Positions 1 to 6,343 of a stretch of 7,230 nucleotides of DNA are shown piece by piece. The translations under genes were made by a program, and so were the position numbers. The notes below the pieces were generated by a model that ran no database searches, was not told where the DNA came from, and saw only the letters and a program-made list of their open reading frames with translations. How positions within the stretch are numbered: position 1 is the stretch's first letter; the number at the start of each line of letters is the position of its first letter. The DNA comes from Pseudomonadota bacterium (lineage in GTDB: Bacteria > Pseudomonadota > Gammaproteobacteria > SZUA-229), in the NCBI GenBank assembly GCA_015222915.1, contig JADFWE010000179.1:1-7230 (forward strand), read 5' to 3'.

Positions 1-1916
1 AGGCTGGTGATCAGCAGACTACCGGTAGCGCCGTAAGCGATGGCGAAACCGGCAAGGATGCAGTAAGCCGAAGCCAGTGAGAACAGCAGGTAGGTCAATG
101 CCGGTTTTATACCATTTCGTCCCAGCGTGACCAGTAAGTATGAGCTCAGCGTCATCAGTTCCCAGCTAAAAAAGAATTCGAGTGAGGTCTGTGCGCGTAA
201 CAAGGTGGCCAGCGATAACAGCAGTACTGTGAGCAATGGATAAAACCCTTTACGGTCATCATTGCGATACATGGCAGCGATACTAACCAGAACACCGCCA
301 CCGATCAGCAGGTAACTGAACAGATGGTTGATTCCTTCGAGCTCACTGGTTAGCAAGTAACCGCCGACAGCGACAGCAAACAGCATCGGTATGTTTTTGA
401 GGCGTCCGTGTACACCGTCGATCAGCCACATGGCAAAGCCAGCGACCAGCGGCATAAATACTGCTGGACTGGCAACCTGCATGATCATCGCCATACCATA
501 ACCGGTGGCGAACAAGAGCAGTGCGGCTATTGTCAGAGGCAGCCTCTGCATGAAACCGGTCGATAATTCTTCTTCAACTGGCGGTTCCTTTTGACGTGCA
601 TGGCTGAACCAGCGAAACAGGTAGGCAGCTTCCAGCAGTGAGCCGATGAGTATCAACGCTATCCAGGCAAACATTTCATTACTTGCCAGCAGCATCACCA
701 GTTCCCATTTTGCCCAGAAACCGGGGAAGGGCGGCAGGCCGATCAATGCAGTGATGAATATTCCAAACAGCAATACTAAAGCAGGCTGTTTTGCGATGCT
801 GGACCAGTCACTGATGGCCTTGCGATCTACCAGTCCGGCAAGCCAGAACAGTCCGGCTTTAGCAAAAAGATGATTAATGAATAACCCGCCAATGATCAGT
901 GGTAAGTGTGATCCTGCATCTAACTGCATGATTAATGCCAGTGCCAGCGTCAGTAATCCCATCTGGCCGATGGATGAATAACCCAGCAGGCGTTTGCTAT
1001 TTTCCTGTTTCAAGCCGATTAGATTAGACGCCAGAAAGGTGATGCCACCGATCAGGGCGACACTGCTGAGGTAACTATCGATCAACGGTATGATCTTGTA
1101 CAGTGCAAAGAATACACCCGCCGAAACGCCGACAGAGATCAGCGATGCGATACCGCTATCGGCGGTTTCGTAAACGTCTAGTCCCCAGCCGTTAGCAGGG
1201 TAGGGTTTGAGCTCGACCAGCAGACTGGTAAGTAAAAACAGAGTAGCAATAAAACCGATTGGCCCGGTGATCAGATCACGGTTCATGATGATGTCATCAA
1301 TATTCAGCGTGCCTGTCTGGTAGTAGAGAAAAATAGTGCCAAGCAGAAAAAATGCCGATGCGATCGAAGTCGCCATGATGTATTTAAAACCGGCGGCCAA
1401 TACATTGCCTGTGCGCTGCATGCCGATAAGCGCGTAGGTAGCAATCGATGTTATCTCGATAAAGATGAAAAGGTTGAACAGATCTCGTGTCATCACCATG
1501 CCATTGATGCCCATCACAAGGATCAGGTAGAGCAATAGCGCTGATGCCTGTTGTTTTAGTTTCGGCAGGTAATGCCATGCACCCAGCAGTGCAATCGTAT
1601 TGACTGCGAGCACGAAGCCCCCCTCGAACAGACCGAAGCGCAGGTTGATCGAGAACGGCGGTTTTATGCCGGCTGTTTCGATGTCGATAGCCGGAGCACC
1701 ATTGATGATCGTTAACAGGTTCAGGCCTGCGATTAAAACCATAGCCGCCAGCGCAGCAAAGAAAACCAGGATCGCCGAACCACGAGAAACACGGCAGAAC
1801 AGCGGGATCAAAAAACCTGCGCCGAGGGCGATGACATAGATGCCTAGCGGCTGCAGCAACACATCCGTTATGCTGGTTTCTATCATGCCAGTGTCTATCA
1901 TACTTGGCGCTACCAT
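1..1916 (-). CDS. mnhD: MnhD-like antiporter subunit with a second antiporter module, 3' end outside window
   Basis: This is a membrane subunit of a Mrp/Mnh cation/proton antiporter, of the proton-translocating family shared with NuoL/M/N. The reading frame stays open for 638 codons to the left window edge with no stop, so the C-terminus is missing. Module 1 (about residues 20-440) has some 13 hydrophobic segments, the TM5 glutamate (E154 in DLFNLFIFIEI), the conserved KRLLGYSSIGQMG at 308-320, and H349/K353 in NHLFAKAGLF. In place of the usual P-x-H-x-W-L-P-x-A it carries KPYPANGW at 237-244. A hydrophilic stretch (437-455) leads to further membrane segments and a second TM5-like motif, FFFSWELMTLSSYLLV (581-596, glutamate E586), which opens a second antiporter module. 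Known MrpD is about 490-500 residues, so this is longer than usual. The chosen ATG overlaps the mnhC stop by 7 nt (ATGGTAG); no strong ribosome site is seen, and ATGs at codons 6 and 11 are alternatives. Family assignment is firm; the fused architecture is read directly, its function inferred. Confidence 0.88.
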   Translation of the reverse strand, partial: MVAPSMIDTGMIETSITDVLLQPLGIYVIALGAGFLIPLFCRVSRGSAILVFFAALAAMVLIAGLNLLTIINGAPAIDIETAGIKPPFSINLRFGLFEGGFVLAVNTIALLGAWHYLPKLKQQASALLLYLILVMGINGMVMTRDLFNLFIFIEITSIATYALIGMQRTGNVLAAGFKYIMATSIASAFFLLGTIFLYYQTGTLNIDDIIMNRDLITGPIGFIATLFLLTSLLVELKPYPANGWGLDVYETADSGIASLISVGVSAGVFFALYKIIPLIDSYLSSVALIGGITFLASNLIGLKQENSKRLLGYSSIGQMGLLTLALALIMQLDAGSHLPLIIGGLFINHLFAKAGLFWLAGLVDRKAISDWSSIAKQPALVLLFGIFITALIGLPPFPGFWAKWELVMLLASNEMFAWIALILIGSLLEAAYLFRWFSHARQKEPPVEEELSTGFMQRLPLTIAALLLFATGYGMAMIMQVASPAVFMPLVAGFAMWLIDGVHGRLKNIPMLFAVAVGGYLLTSELEGINHLFSYLLIGGGVLVSIAAMYRNDDRKGFYPLLTVLLLSLATLLRAQTSLEFFFSWELMTLSSYLLVTLGRNGIKPALTYLLFSLASAYCILAGFAIAYGATGSLLITS

Positions 1917-2290
1917 TTTGATTCCGTGAGCTTGTCGATCATCAGCGTCTTATGTGTTTTATGTATGCGCACGGCAAATGACAGCATGACGGCGGTAACA
2001 CCCAGACCGATGACGATAGCGGTCAGCACCAGTGCAGATGGCACCGGGTCGACGACCATATTCACCGCATCGTTCATGGGTACCGCATCGTTAATAATAG
2101 GAGCGGTGCCACCGGTGACATAACCGATGGATACCATGACCATGTGGATGCCGGTATCCATCAGTGAGAAACCGATGATGATGCGGATAATATTTCGCTG
2201 TGTCAGCATGCCCCATAAACCGAGCAACATCAGGGCGAAACCACTGCATAATACGATGAGAGAAATCGGGAAGTCGTTGAGTATGTTCAT
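1910..2290 (-). CDS. mnhC: Na+/H+ antiporter subunit C (MnhC/MrpC, NuoK family)
   Basis: Small integral membrane subunit of the Mrp/Mnh antiporter, homologous to NuoK of complex I. It has 126 residues, close to the family size, with three hydrophobic segments at about 9-29, 34-57 and 85-107. Family marks are the IIRIIIGFSLM stretch at the start of TM2, the API motif at 63-65, and DPVPSALVLTAIVIG (81-95), the strongest MnhC signature. In the family this subunit sits beside the antiporter-like subunits and contributes to the proton path through the membrane. Its ATG overlaps the mnhB stop codon as ATGA, with GAGGA and GGA stretches upstream, so translation is probably coupled to mnhB. The loop between TM2 and TM3 contains a tandem six-residue duplication (NDAVPM-NDAVNM, 67-78). 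Identification is secure. Confidence 0.95.
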   Translation of the reverse strand: MNILNDFPISLIVLCSGFALMLLGLWGMLTQRNIIRIIIGFSLMDTGIHMVMVSIGYVTGGTAPIINDAVPMNDAVNMVVDPVPSALVLTAIVIGLGVTAVMLSFAVRIHKTHKTLMIDKLTESKW

Positions 2291-3051
2291 ACTGATCCAC
2301 TGTCCTCGCTGTTATCTTCCTGGCGAAAGCGATCGAGCACTGCACTGAGTTCAAAACCGACCTTGAGGCCAACAAAAGTATAGATAAGGGGAATCGCGCC
2401 GGCACTGAACAGCTCGCCATAAGTGCCCAGGGACATGAAACGGTTGTCGAGAAAACCACCGGCTAACATTACACCGAGTACACCAACCACCACATAACTA
2501 AAACCGGACAATGATTCGGTGATAGCGATCATCAGCCGGCTGAGGTGTGATTCAGGTAGCGCCAGCAACAGGAACATGGTGCCGGACGCGATGATCGCAC
2601 CACCCTGAAAGCCGCCACCGGGTGACAGGTGCCCGTTCATGAAGACATAGATGCCGAACAGGATAATCATCGGTAATAACAGTTCGGTCGCCGTTTCGAC
2701 GATTTCACTGGCGGCTTTGTGTGTGCTAATGATCTTTTTTGATCGTTGTTTCTGCGATTGTTGATGCTGGGTAGGTTCGTCGGGTGGTCTGCGTCGTGTA
2801 CGGCGCAGCAGCAGACCCACACCGGCTGCAGAGATGAACAGCACGGTAACCTCACCGAGCGTATCGAGACCGCGGTAAGTCACCACAATGGCGGTTACCA
2901 GGTTGGGCGCGCCGATTTCTTGCGGACCTTTTTCAACATAATAATGCCCGAGTTTTGATAACGAAGAGCTTTCGGAATAGTTGGAGGCAAGATTAAAAAA
3001 GATAATCGCCAGCAGCGCCAGAATGATGAAAATAAACATTCGCTTGATCAT
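2287..3051 (-). CDS. mnhB: Fused MbhE-like + MnhB antiporter subunit
   Basis: The 254-residue membrane protein combines two units. The N-terminal part has a membrane segment (5-21), then GAPNLVTAIVVTYRGLDTLG (47-66) and a further membrane segment (67-82). YRGLDTLGE is the hallmark of MbhE and of the extreme C-terminal region of MrpA. A highly charged linker rich in R, Q and K (83-112) follows. The C-terminal part is a complete MnhB domain, with four membrane segments and the GHLSPGGGFQGG signature at 140-151. A stand-alone MnhB is about 140 residues, which fits residues 115-254, so the extra 110 residues are an added domain. The ATG overlaps the mnhG stop as ATGA, with GGGAG about 8 nt upstream. 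In Mrp complexes these parts lie between the MrpA and MrpD antiporter arms. The family call is secure; treating it as one continuous fusion protein rests on the unbroken frame. Confidence 0.93.
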   Translation of the reverse strand: MIKRMFIFIILALLAIIFFNLASNYSESSSLSKLGHYYVEKGPQEIGAPNLVTAIVVTYRGLDTLGEVTVLFISAAGVGLLLRRTRRRPPDEPTQHQQSQKQRSKKIISTHKAASEIVETATELLLPMIILFGIYVFMNGHLSPGGGFQGGAIIASGTMFLLLALPESHLSRLMIAITESLSGFSYVVVGVLGVMLAGGFLDNRFMSLGTYGELFSAGAIPLIYTFVGLKVGFELSAVLDRFRQEDNSEDSGSV

Positions 3052-3431
3052 TTATTCATCTCCCTGTCATCACTATCACCATTTTTGGCATCAGCTCTAT
3101 TATTACTATCGGTCAGTTGATCTATGACGGTTGCTTTCGCCTCAAAAATACCAATAGTATGGGCGGCGCGTGCCAGTGCGTGTGATGATACCGGGTTGGT
3201 CAGCATGACAAAAAAGATCAGGATAATAAGTTTCAATGTCCACGCCGGATGTAAAAAAGCCAGGCCGATCAATAGCAGTATGGTGCCCAGAGTGGTTGCT
3301 TTGGTGCCCGTCTGTATACGGTTGTAAGTATCGGGCATCCGTAATACGCCAAGGCCGGCAGAGAACAGGAATAGACTACCGATGATCAATAGCAGGTTGC
3401 CGATAAGTTCATTGATCAGAATCAAGCTCAT
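3048..3431 (-). CDS. mnhG: Na+/H+ antiporter subunit G (MnhG/MrpG)
   Basis: Small membrane subunit of the Mrp/Mnh antiporter. It has 127 residues with three hydrophobic segments (about 8-29, 44-62, 66-80). Family signatures are GVLRMPDTYNRIQTGTKATT (28-47) and NPVSSHALARAA (79-90). The tail from about residue 100 is hydrophilic and rich in D, N and K, probably soluble, and is somewhat longer than in the shortest family members. The start overlaps the stop of the MbhD-like gene as ATGA, with a good ribosome site (GAGGA about 7 nt before the ATG). In canonical operons mnhG is last; here it lies between the two MrpA-C-terminus-like parts. Its exact role in ion transport is unclear even in well-studied systems, though the complete subunit set is generally needed for activity. 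Confidence 0.95.
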   Translation of the reverse strand: MSLILINELIGNLLLIIGSLFLFSAGLGVLRMPDTYNRIQTGTKATTLGTILLLIGLAFLHPAWTLKLIILIFFVMLTNPVSSHALARAAHTIGIFEAKATVIDQLTDSNNRADAKNGDSDDREMNK

Positions 3432-3691
3432 TCTTTGTCCTCAGTATTACCTTGTGTCTTGCGGATGGCATAGAGAAAGATCATGGTTGTCAGGCCGGAA
3501 CCGATAGATGCTTCGGTCATCGCTACATCGGGCGCCGCCAGCACTACGTACACCACCGACGCAAACAGGCTGGCAAGACCGGCACTGATGACTGCGCTGA
3601 CCATGCTATCGAGTAATACGGCGAGCAGTCCGCCAACCAGAATGCCGGCACACAGCACGATAGTGAGTAAAGTTAAGACAGGTATTGTCAT
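3428..3691 (-). CDS. MbhD-like small antiporter subunit (DUF4040, MrpA C-terminal module)
   Basis: An 87-residue membrane protein with three hydrophobic segments (about 4-26, 29-51, 62-75). The motif LAAPDVAMTEASIGSGLTT (51-69) marks it as a DUF4040/MbhD-type subunit, homologous to part of the C-terminal extension of MrpA, where the APD-x-A-x-TE acidic residues (here D55, E60) line the ion pathway. In canonical bacterial Mrp systems this sequence is fused to the NuoL-like part of MrpA; here it is a stand-alone gene, as in archaeal MBH/Mrp operons. Its ATG shares one base with the mnhF stop (TGATG), with AAGG about 8 nt upstream, and its stop overlaps the mnhG start as ATGA. A gene symbol is left blank because bacterial naming is inconsistent (often called mnhB-N or DUF4040 protein). 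Confidence 0.9.
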   Translation of the reverse strand: MTIPVLTLLTIVLCAGILVGGLLAVLLDSMVSAVISAGLASLFASVVYVVLAAPDVAMTEASIGSGLTTMIFLYAIRKTQGNTEDKE

Positions 3692-3966
3692 CAGATACCT
3701 TTTTCCAGAAAACGGGCAACGGCGAGCACACCGAGGAAACTTAGCAGGCCGTAAACCAGTGCCACATCAAGATAGATGTAACGTTCAGCCTGATGTGCGA
3801 GCAGGGCGATCAGTGCGATAGTGACGATGGTCAAAAGGTCGATTGCGACTACGCGGTCTACCGTATCCGGGCCTTTTGCCAGACGTATGATGCCGAACAC
3901 GATACTGAAAAAAATCAGTACAGAAGAGATGATAACGGTGATATCTGACAGGCTGACGTTATTCAT
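3691..3966 (-). CDS. mnhF: Na+/H+ antiporter subunit F (MnhF/MrpF)
   Basis: Small membrane subunit of the Mrp/Mnh antiporter with 91 residues, the normal family length. It has three hydrophobic segments (about 8-28, 39-58, 65-85). The cytoplasmic loop signature RLAKGPDTVDRVVAIDLLT (28-46) is diagnostic (family pattern GP-x-x-x-DR-x-x-A-x-D). The ATG lies 6 nt beyond the mnhE stop; a purine-poor GGGTG is the only ribosome-site candidate, which suggests coupling to mnhE. The 3' end overlaps the next gene by one base. Identification is secure. Confidence 0.95.
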   Translation of the reverse strand: MNNVSLSDITVIISSVLIFFSIVFGIIRLAKGPDTVDRVVAIDLLTIVTIALIALLAHQAERYIYLDVALVYGLLSFLGVLAVARFLEKGI

Positions 3967-3972
3967 GCAACA

Positions 3973-4503
3973 TCACCCGTATATCAGTTTCAGTAGTTTT
4001 TCGAAGCGCCCGGATATCTCCTCAGTGGCTTTGACCTGATCCGTACTGCCTATATTGATACAGTGCACAAATAGAGAGCCGTCTTTTATATCTACGACCA
4101 GTGTGCCAGGTGTTAAGGTTATCGTATTCGCAAGTGCCAGCCGACCGATAGGTGATTTAAGATCAGTTTTGATTTCGACTATGCCGGGGTTGATGTCGAT
4201 GCGCGGTGAGAATACTAAACGCATAACATTGATGTTTGCTTTGATCAATTCGATAAAAAAAATACCAAGGTATTTCAGGTAATAATAAAGCACGATGGGG
4301 GACCAGCGAATAACGCTGTAGACCCTGGCAAAGCTAGCAAATGCCAGTGCGATAAGCGCTGAGATGATGAGTCCAGCGATGATAGTATCGACTGCGAGGG
4401 TAGCATTGGCTATCATCCAGACGATGAACAGCGTCAACCAGAGATTGAAAAACTGTAACGGTATGTTGGTCGTATTATGCATCGATTTATGGTTGATTTC
4501 CAT
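3973..4503 (-). CDS. mnhE: Na+/H+ antiporter subunit E (MnhE/MrpE)
   Basis: First gene of the antiporter operon, 176 residues. It has hydrophobic segments at about 18-35, 40-60 and 70-90, then a soluble C-terminal domain. The signature is NTITLTPGTLVVDI (125-138), followed by LFVHCINI, the MnhE equivalent of the family T-L-T-P-G-T motif. Length fits the family (about 160-180). MnhE is an auxiliary membrane subunit of Mrp complexes and corresponds to MbhA of archaeal MBH. No convincing Shine-Dalgarno precedes the ATG at 4503; an internal ATG at codon 8 (4482) is an equally possible start and would remove the polar MEINHKS leader. A palindromic FNR-type site and promoter-like hexamers lie about 40-65 nt upstream, so transcription of the whole operon probably begins here. 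Confidence 0.94.
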   Translation of the reverse strand: MEINHKSMHNTTNIPLQFFNLWLTLFIVWMIANATLAVDTIIAGLIISALIALAFASFARVYSVIRWSPIVLYYYLKYLGIFFIELIKANINVMRLVFSPRIDINPGIVEIKTDLKSPIGRLALANTITLTPGTLVVDIKDGSLFVHCINIGSTDQVKATEEISGRFEKLLKLIYG

Positions 4504-4540
4504 GGCGCTTTTTCGAATAGTCCATCAATGCTACAATTTT

Positions 4541-4569
4541 ATTAACAGACACATATTGACCTACGTCAA
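4541..4569 (-). promoter_or_regulatory. Candidate sigma70-type promoter for the mnh operon
   Basis: On the minus strand TTGACG (4569-4564) is followed after 17 nt by GTTAAT (4546-4541), which matches four of six bases of the -10 consensus. This would start transcription near 4533, about 30 nt before the mnhE ATG. The -35 hexamer is part of the palindromic site described separately, so if this promoter is real the regulator would overlap RNA polymerase. An alternative weaker -10, TAGCAT (4533-4528), would put the same palindrome at -41.5, a class II activation position. The sequence does not decide between them. Confidence 0.3.
4556..4569. promoter_or_regulatory. FNR/FixK/DNR-type palindromic operator
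   Basis: TTGAC-CTAC-GTCAA is a perfect 5+5 bp inverted repeat with a 4-bp spacer. It fits the TTGA-N6-TCAA core recognised by CRP/FNR-superfamily regulators such as FNR, FixK/ANR and DNR/NNR. Its centre is about 59 bp upstream of the mnhE start and about 320 bp upstream of gnd, so mnhE is the likelier target. The match to the family core is direct observation; which regulator binds, and whether it activates or represses, is inference. Confidence 0.5.
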
Positions 4570-4653
4570 AATTATTTTGAGTGTAAATGTCATGATGTGT
4601 GTTAGTTCAAAACTGGTCGCAGCAAATGCCTGAATGATGATGACTGTAGTTGA

Positions 4654-4810
4654 GCCAAAGCAGACCTTAAAAGCTTTTCACCACAGAGGCTCAGAGGACA
4701 CAGAGTTTTAGTATTGTTAAAGGCGCCGTAGGCGCAGTTAACAACATAAAGGCTTTTCTCCGTGTTCTCTGTGCCTCTGTGGTGAAATGTTTTGACTTTC
4801 TGCTTTTGGC
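4654..4810. repeat. Long imperfect palindromic repeat (MITE- or REP-like hairpin)
   Basis: The element can fold almost end to end. Outer arms GCCAAAGCAGA (4654-4664) and TCTGCTTTTGGC (4799-4810) pair. The middle arms include a perfect 15-bp match, TTTCACCACAGAGGC (4676-4690) with its complement at 4773-4787, and then continue with scattered mismatches through the AGGACACAGAG / CTCCGTGTTCTC segment. Near the tip TTGTTAA (4714-4720) pairs with TTAACAA (4738-4744) and GCGCC (4723-4727) with GGCGC (4731-4735), leaving a 3-nt loop. The CACAGAGGCACAGAG type of sequence is one I recognise as a widespread intergenic repeat whose translation gives HRGTE-like strings. No flanking target duplication is evident. 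Non-autonomous mobile element and structured RNA or attenuator are both possible. Confidence 0.8.
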
Positions 4811-4883
4811 CGTAAGCAGTCATTTTGATAAGGCAGGTTTTGAGTAAATCTGACATTAATAAAAACAACGACTGAGATTATAG

Positions 4884-6335
4884 ATGATGGATAAAGCAGA
4901 TATAGGTCTAATCGGACTTGCAGTAATGGGGCAGAACCTGGTGTTGAATATGGCTGACCATGGTTACCGTGTCGCGGTGTTCAATCGCACCACCAGCAAG
5001 GTCGATGATTTTATCGATGGCCCGGCAAAAGGCACCACAATCATCGGTACCCACAGCATGGAGGAACTGGTCGAATCACTGTCCAAACCGCGCAAGGTCA
5101 TGTTGATGGTAAAAGCCGGTGAAGTGGTTGACCGTTTTATCGATTTGCTGATACCGCTGCTGGAGCCGGGTGATGTCATCATCGATGGCGGTAATTCGCA
5201 TTTTCCAGATTCCATACGGCGTACGGCTTACCTCAAACAGAAAGGCCTGCGATTTATCGGTACTGGCGTTTCCGGTGGTGAAGAAGGCGCGCGTTTTGGG
5301 CCCTCAATCATGCCCGGTGGTGACCCGGAAGCATGGCCGTTGGTCAGAGATATCTTTCAGGCGGTCTCTGCAAAAGTAGATGATGAACCCTGTTGCCAAT
5401 GGGTAGGACAGGATGGTGCCGGTCATTTTGTGAAGATGGTGCATAACGGCATCGAATACGGTGACATGCAGCTGATCTGTGAGGCGTATTCTTTGATGGA
5501 GAACGTGTTGGCTATGGACTGTGACCAGATGCATGAGGTTTTTAAGGAGTGGAATACCGGGGTTCTTGATTCCTACCTGATCGATATCACCAAAGATATC
5601 CTGGCCATGAAGGATGAAGATGGTGAGCCACTGGTAGATAAAATACTCGATACTGCCGGGCAGAAGGGCACTGGTAAATGGACAGGCATCAGCGCACTCG
5701 ATCTGGGTGTGCCGCTAACCTTGATCGGTGAGTCTGTGTTTGCACGTGTTCTATCTTCTTTGAAAGATGAACGAGTACGTGCTTCTGCAATACTTGGTCA
5801 GCGCCCGGTTTTGCAGATAGCCGACAAAACAGAGATGCTTGACGCGCTACGCGATGCATTATATGCATCCAAAATAATTTCCTATGCACAGGGTTTCATG
5901 CTGATGAAGGAGGCTGCAAAGGTGTATGGCTGGGACCTGAACTACGGTGAGATTGCACTGATGTGGCGCGGCGGTTGTATCATCCGCAGCACCTTCCTCG
6001 GCAACATAAAAGATGCCTATGATAAAAACCCCGAACTGCAAAATCTGGCGCTCGATTCATTCTTTACCGAAGCGCTTCAATCAGCGGAAGCAGGCTGGCG
6101 TAAAGCGGTAATACTTGCCGTCGAAAATGGTGTCCCGGCACCTGCATTTTCATCAGCCTTAGCCTATTTTGATGGTTATCGCAGTGAACGTCTGCCCGCC
6201 AATCTATTACAGGCACAGCGTGATTATTTTGGCGCACATACCTACGAGCGTCTTGACAGTAAACGCGGTGAGTTCTTTCATACCGACTGGACCGGTCACG
6301 GCGGCAAGGTTGCATCAACGACATATGAAGTGTAA
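4884..6335 (+). CDS. gnd: 6-phosphogluconate dehydrogenase, decarboxylating (NADP+)
   Basis: Cytosolic enzyme of the oxidative pentose phosphate pathway: 6-phospho-D-gluconate + NADP+ gives D-ribulose 5-phosphate + CO2 + NADPH. It has 483 residues, in line with the long homodimeric Gnd type (about 470-485). The N-terminal Rossmann fold shows GLAVMGQNL (11-19) and NRTTSK (34-39), the latter contacting the NADP+ phosphate. The substrate signature includes [12 protein letters not shown] (128-139) with S130-G131-G132. The catalytic helix is [10 protein letters not shown], with K184 as general base and H187/N188. Further markers are GQKGTGKWT (259-267, K261), and R446 and H452 in [12 protein letters not shown], which bind the 6-phosphate from the partner subunit. 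All key residues are present, so it should be active. The first of two adjacent ATGs is taken; TGAG seven nt upstream is a weak ribosome site. It is divergent from the mnh operon and is followed closely by the GGDEF remnant and nudF. Confidence 0.98.
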   Translation: MMDKADIGLIGLAVMGQNLVLNMADHGYRVAVFNRTTSKVDDFIDGPAKGTTIIGTHSMEELVESLSKPRKVMLMVKAGEVVDRFIDLLIPLLEPGDVIIDGGNSHFPDSIRRTAYLKQKGLRFIGTGVSGGEEGARFGPSIMPGGDPEAWPLVRDIFQAVSAKVDDEPCCQWVGQDGAGHFVKMVHNGIEYGDMQLICEAYSLMENVLAMDCDQMHEVFKEWNTGVLDSYLIDITKDILAMKDEDGEPLVDKILDTAGQKGTGKWTGISALDLGVPLTLIGESVFARVLSSLKDERVRASAILGQRPVLQIADKTEMLDALRDALYASKIISYAQGFMLMKEAAKVYGWDLNYGEIALMWRGGCIIRSTFLGNIKDAYDKNPELQNLALDSFFTEALQSAEAGWRKAVILAVENGVPAPAFSSALAYFDGYRSERLPANLLQAQRDYFGAHTYERLDSKRGEFFHTDWTGHGGKVASTTYEV

Positions 6336-6343
6336 TTAAAAAA

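Larger units (their letters stand above)
4504..4883. other. Divergent intergenic region between mnhE and gnd
   Basis: This 380-bp non-coding stretch separates the minus-strand antiporter operon from plus-strand gnd. The 4504-4653 part is AT-rich and carries the palindromic regulator site and promoter-like elements for mnhE. The 4654-4810 part is a long palindromic repeat. The 4811-4883 part must carry at least the gnd leader. I see no convincing -35/-10 pair for gnd: TTGATA at 4825-4830 has no good partner at standard spacing. The short open frames here show no family motifs and one is simply the repeat read through. Confidence 0.75.

Noticed and set aside
1384..1578. 64-codon minus-strand open frame inside the mnhD gene
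   Set aside because: Out-of-frame shadow of the continuous antiporter frame that contains TM5 and its glutamate in the same stretch.
2091..2459. 122-codon minus-strand open frame overlapping mnhB and mnhC
   Set aside because: It lies in another frame of two clearly identified genes and shows no family motif; both real genes have full signatures.
3483..3821. 112-codon plus-strand open frame opposite the MbhD-like gene and mnhF
   Set aside because: Antisense shadow; composition is typical of reverse-strand reading and no motif is present.
4792..4834. Possible gnd promoters using TTGACT (4792) or TTGGCC (4806) as -35
   Set aside because: No acceptable -10 hexamer at 16-18 nt spacing; the first also lies within the palindromic repeat.
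4602..4868. 88-codon minus-strand open frame in the intergenic region, containing HHRGTENTEK
   Set aside because: It is the palindromic repeat read through; the peptide is of the spurious type produced by this repeat and has no membrane, domain or ribosome-site support.
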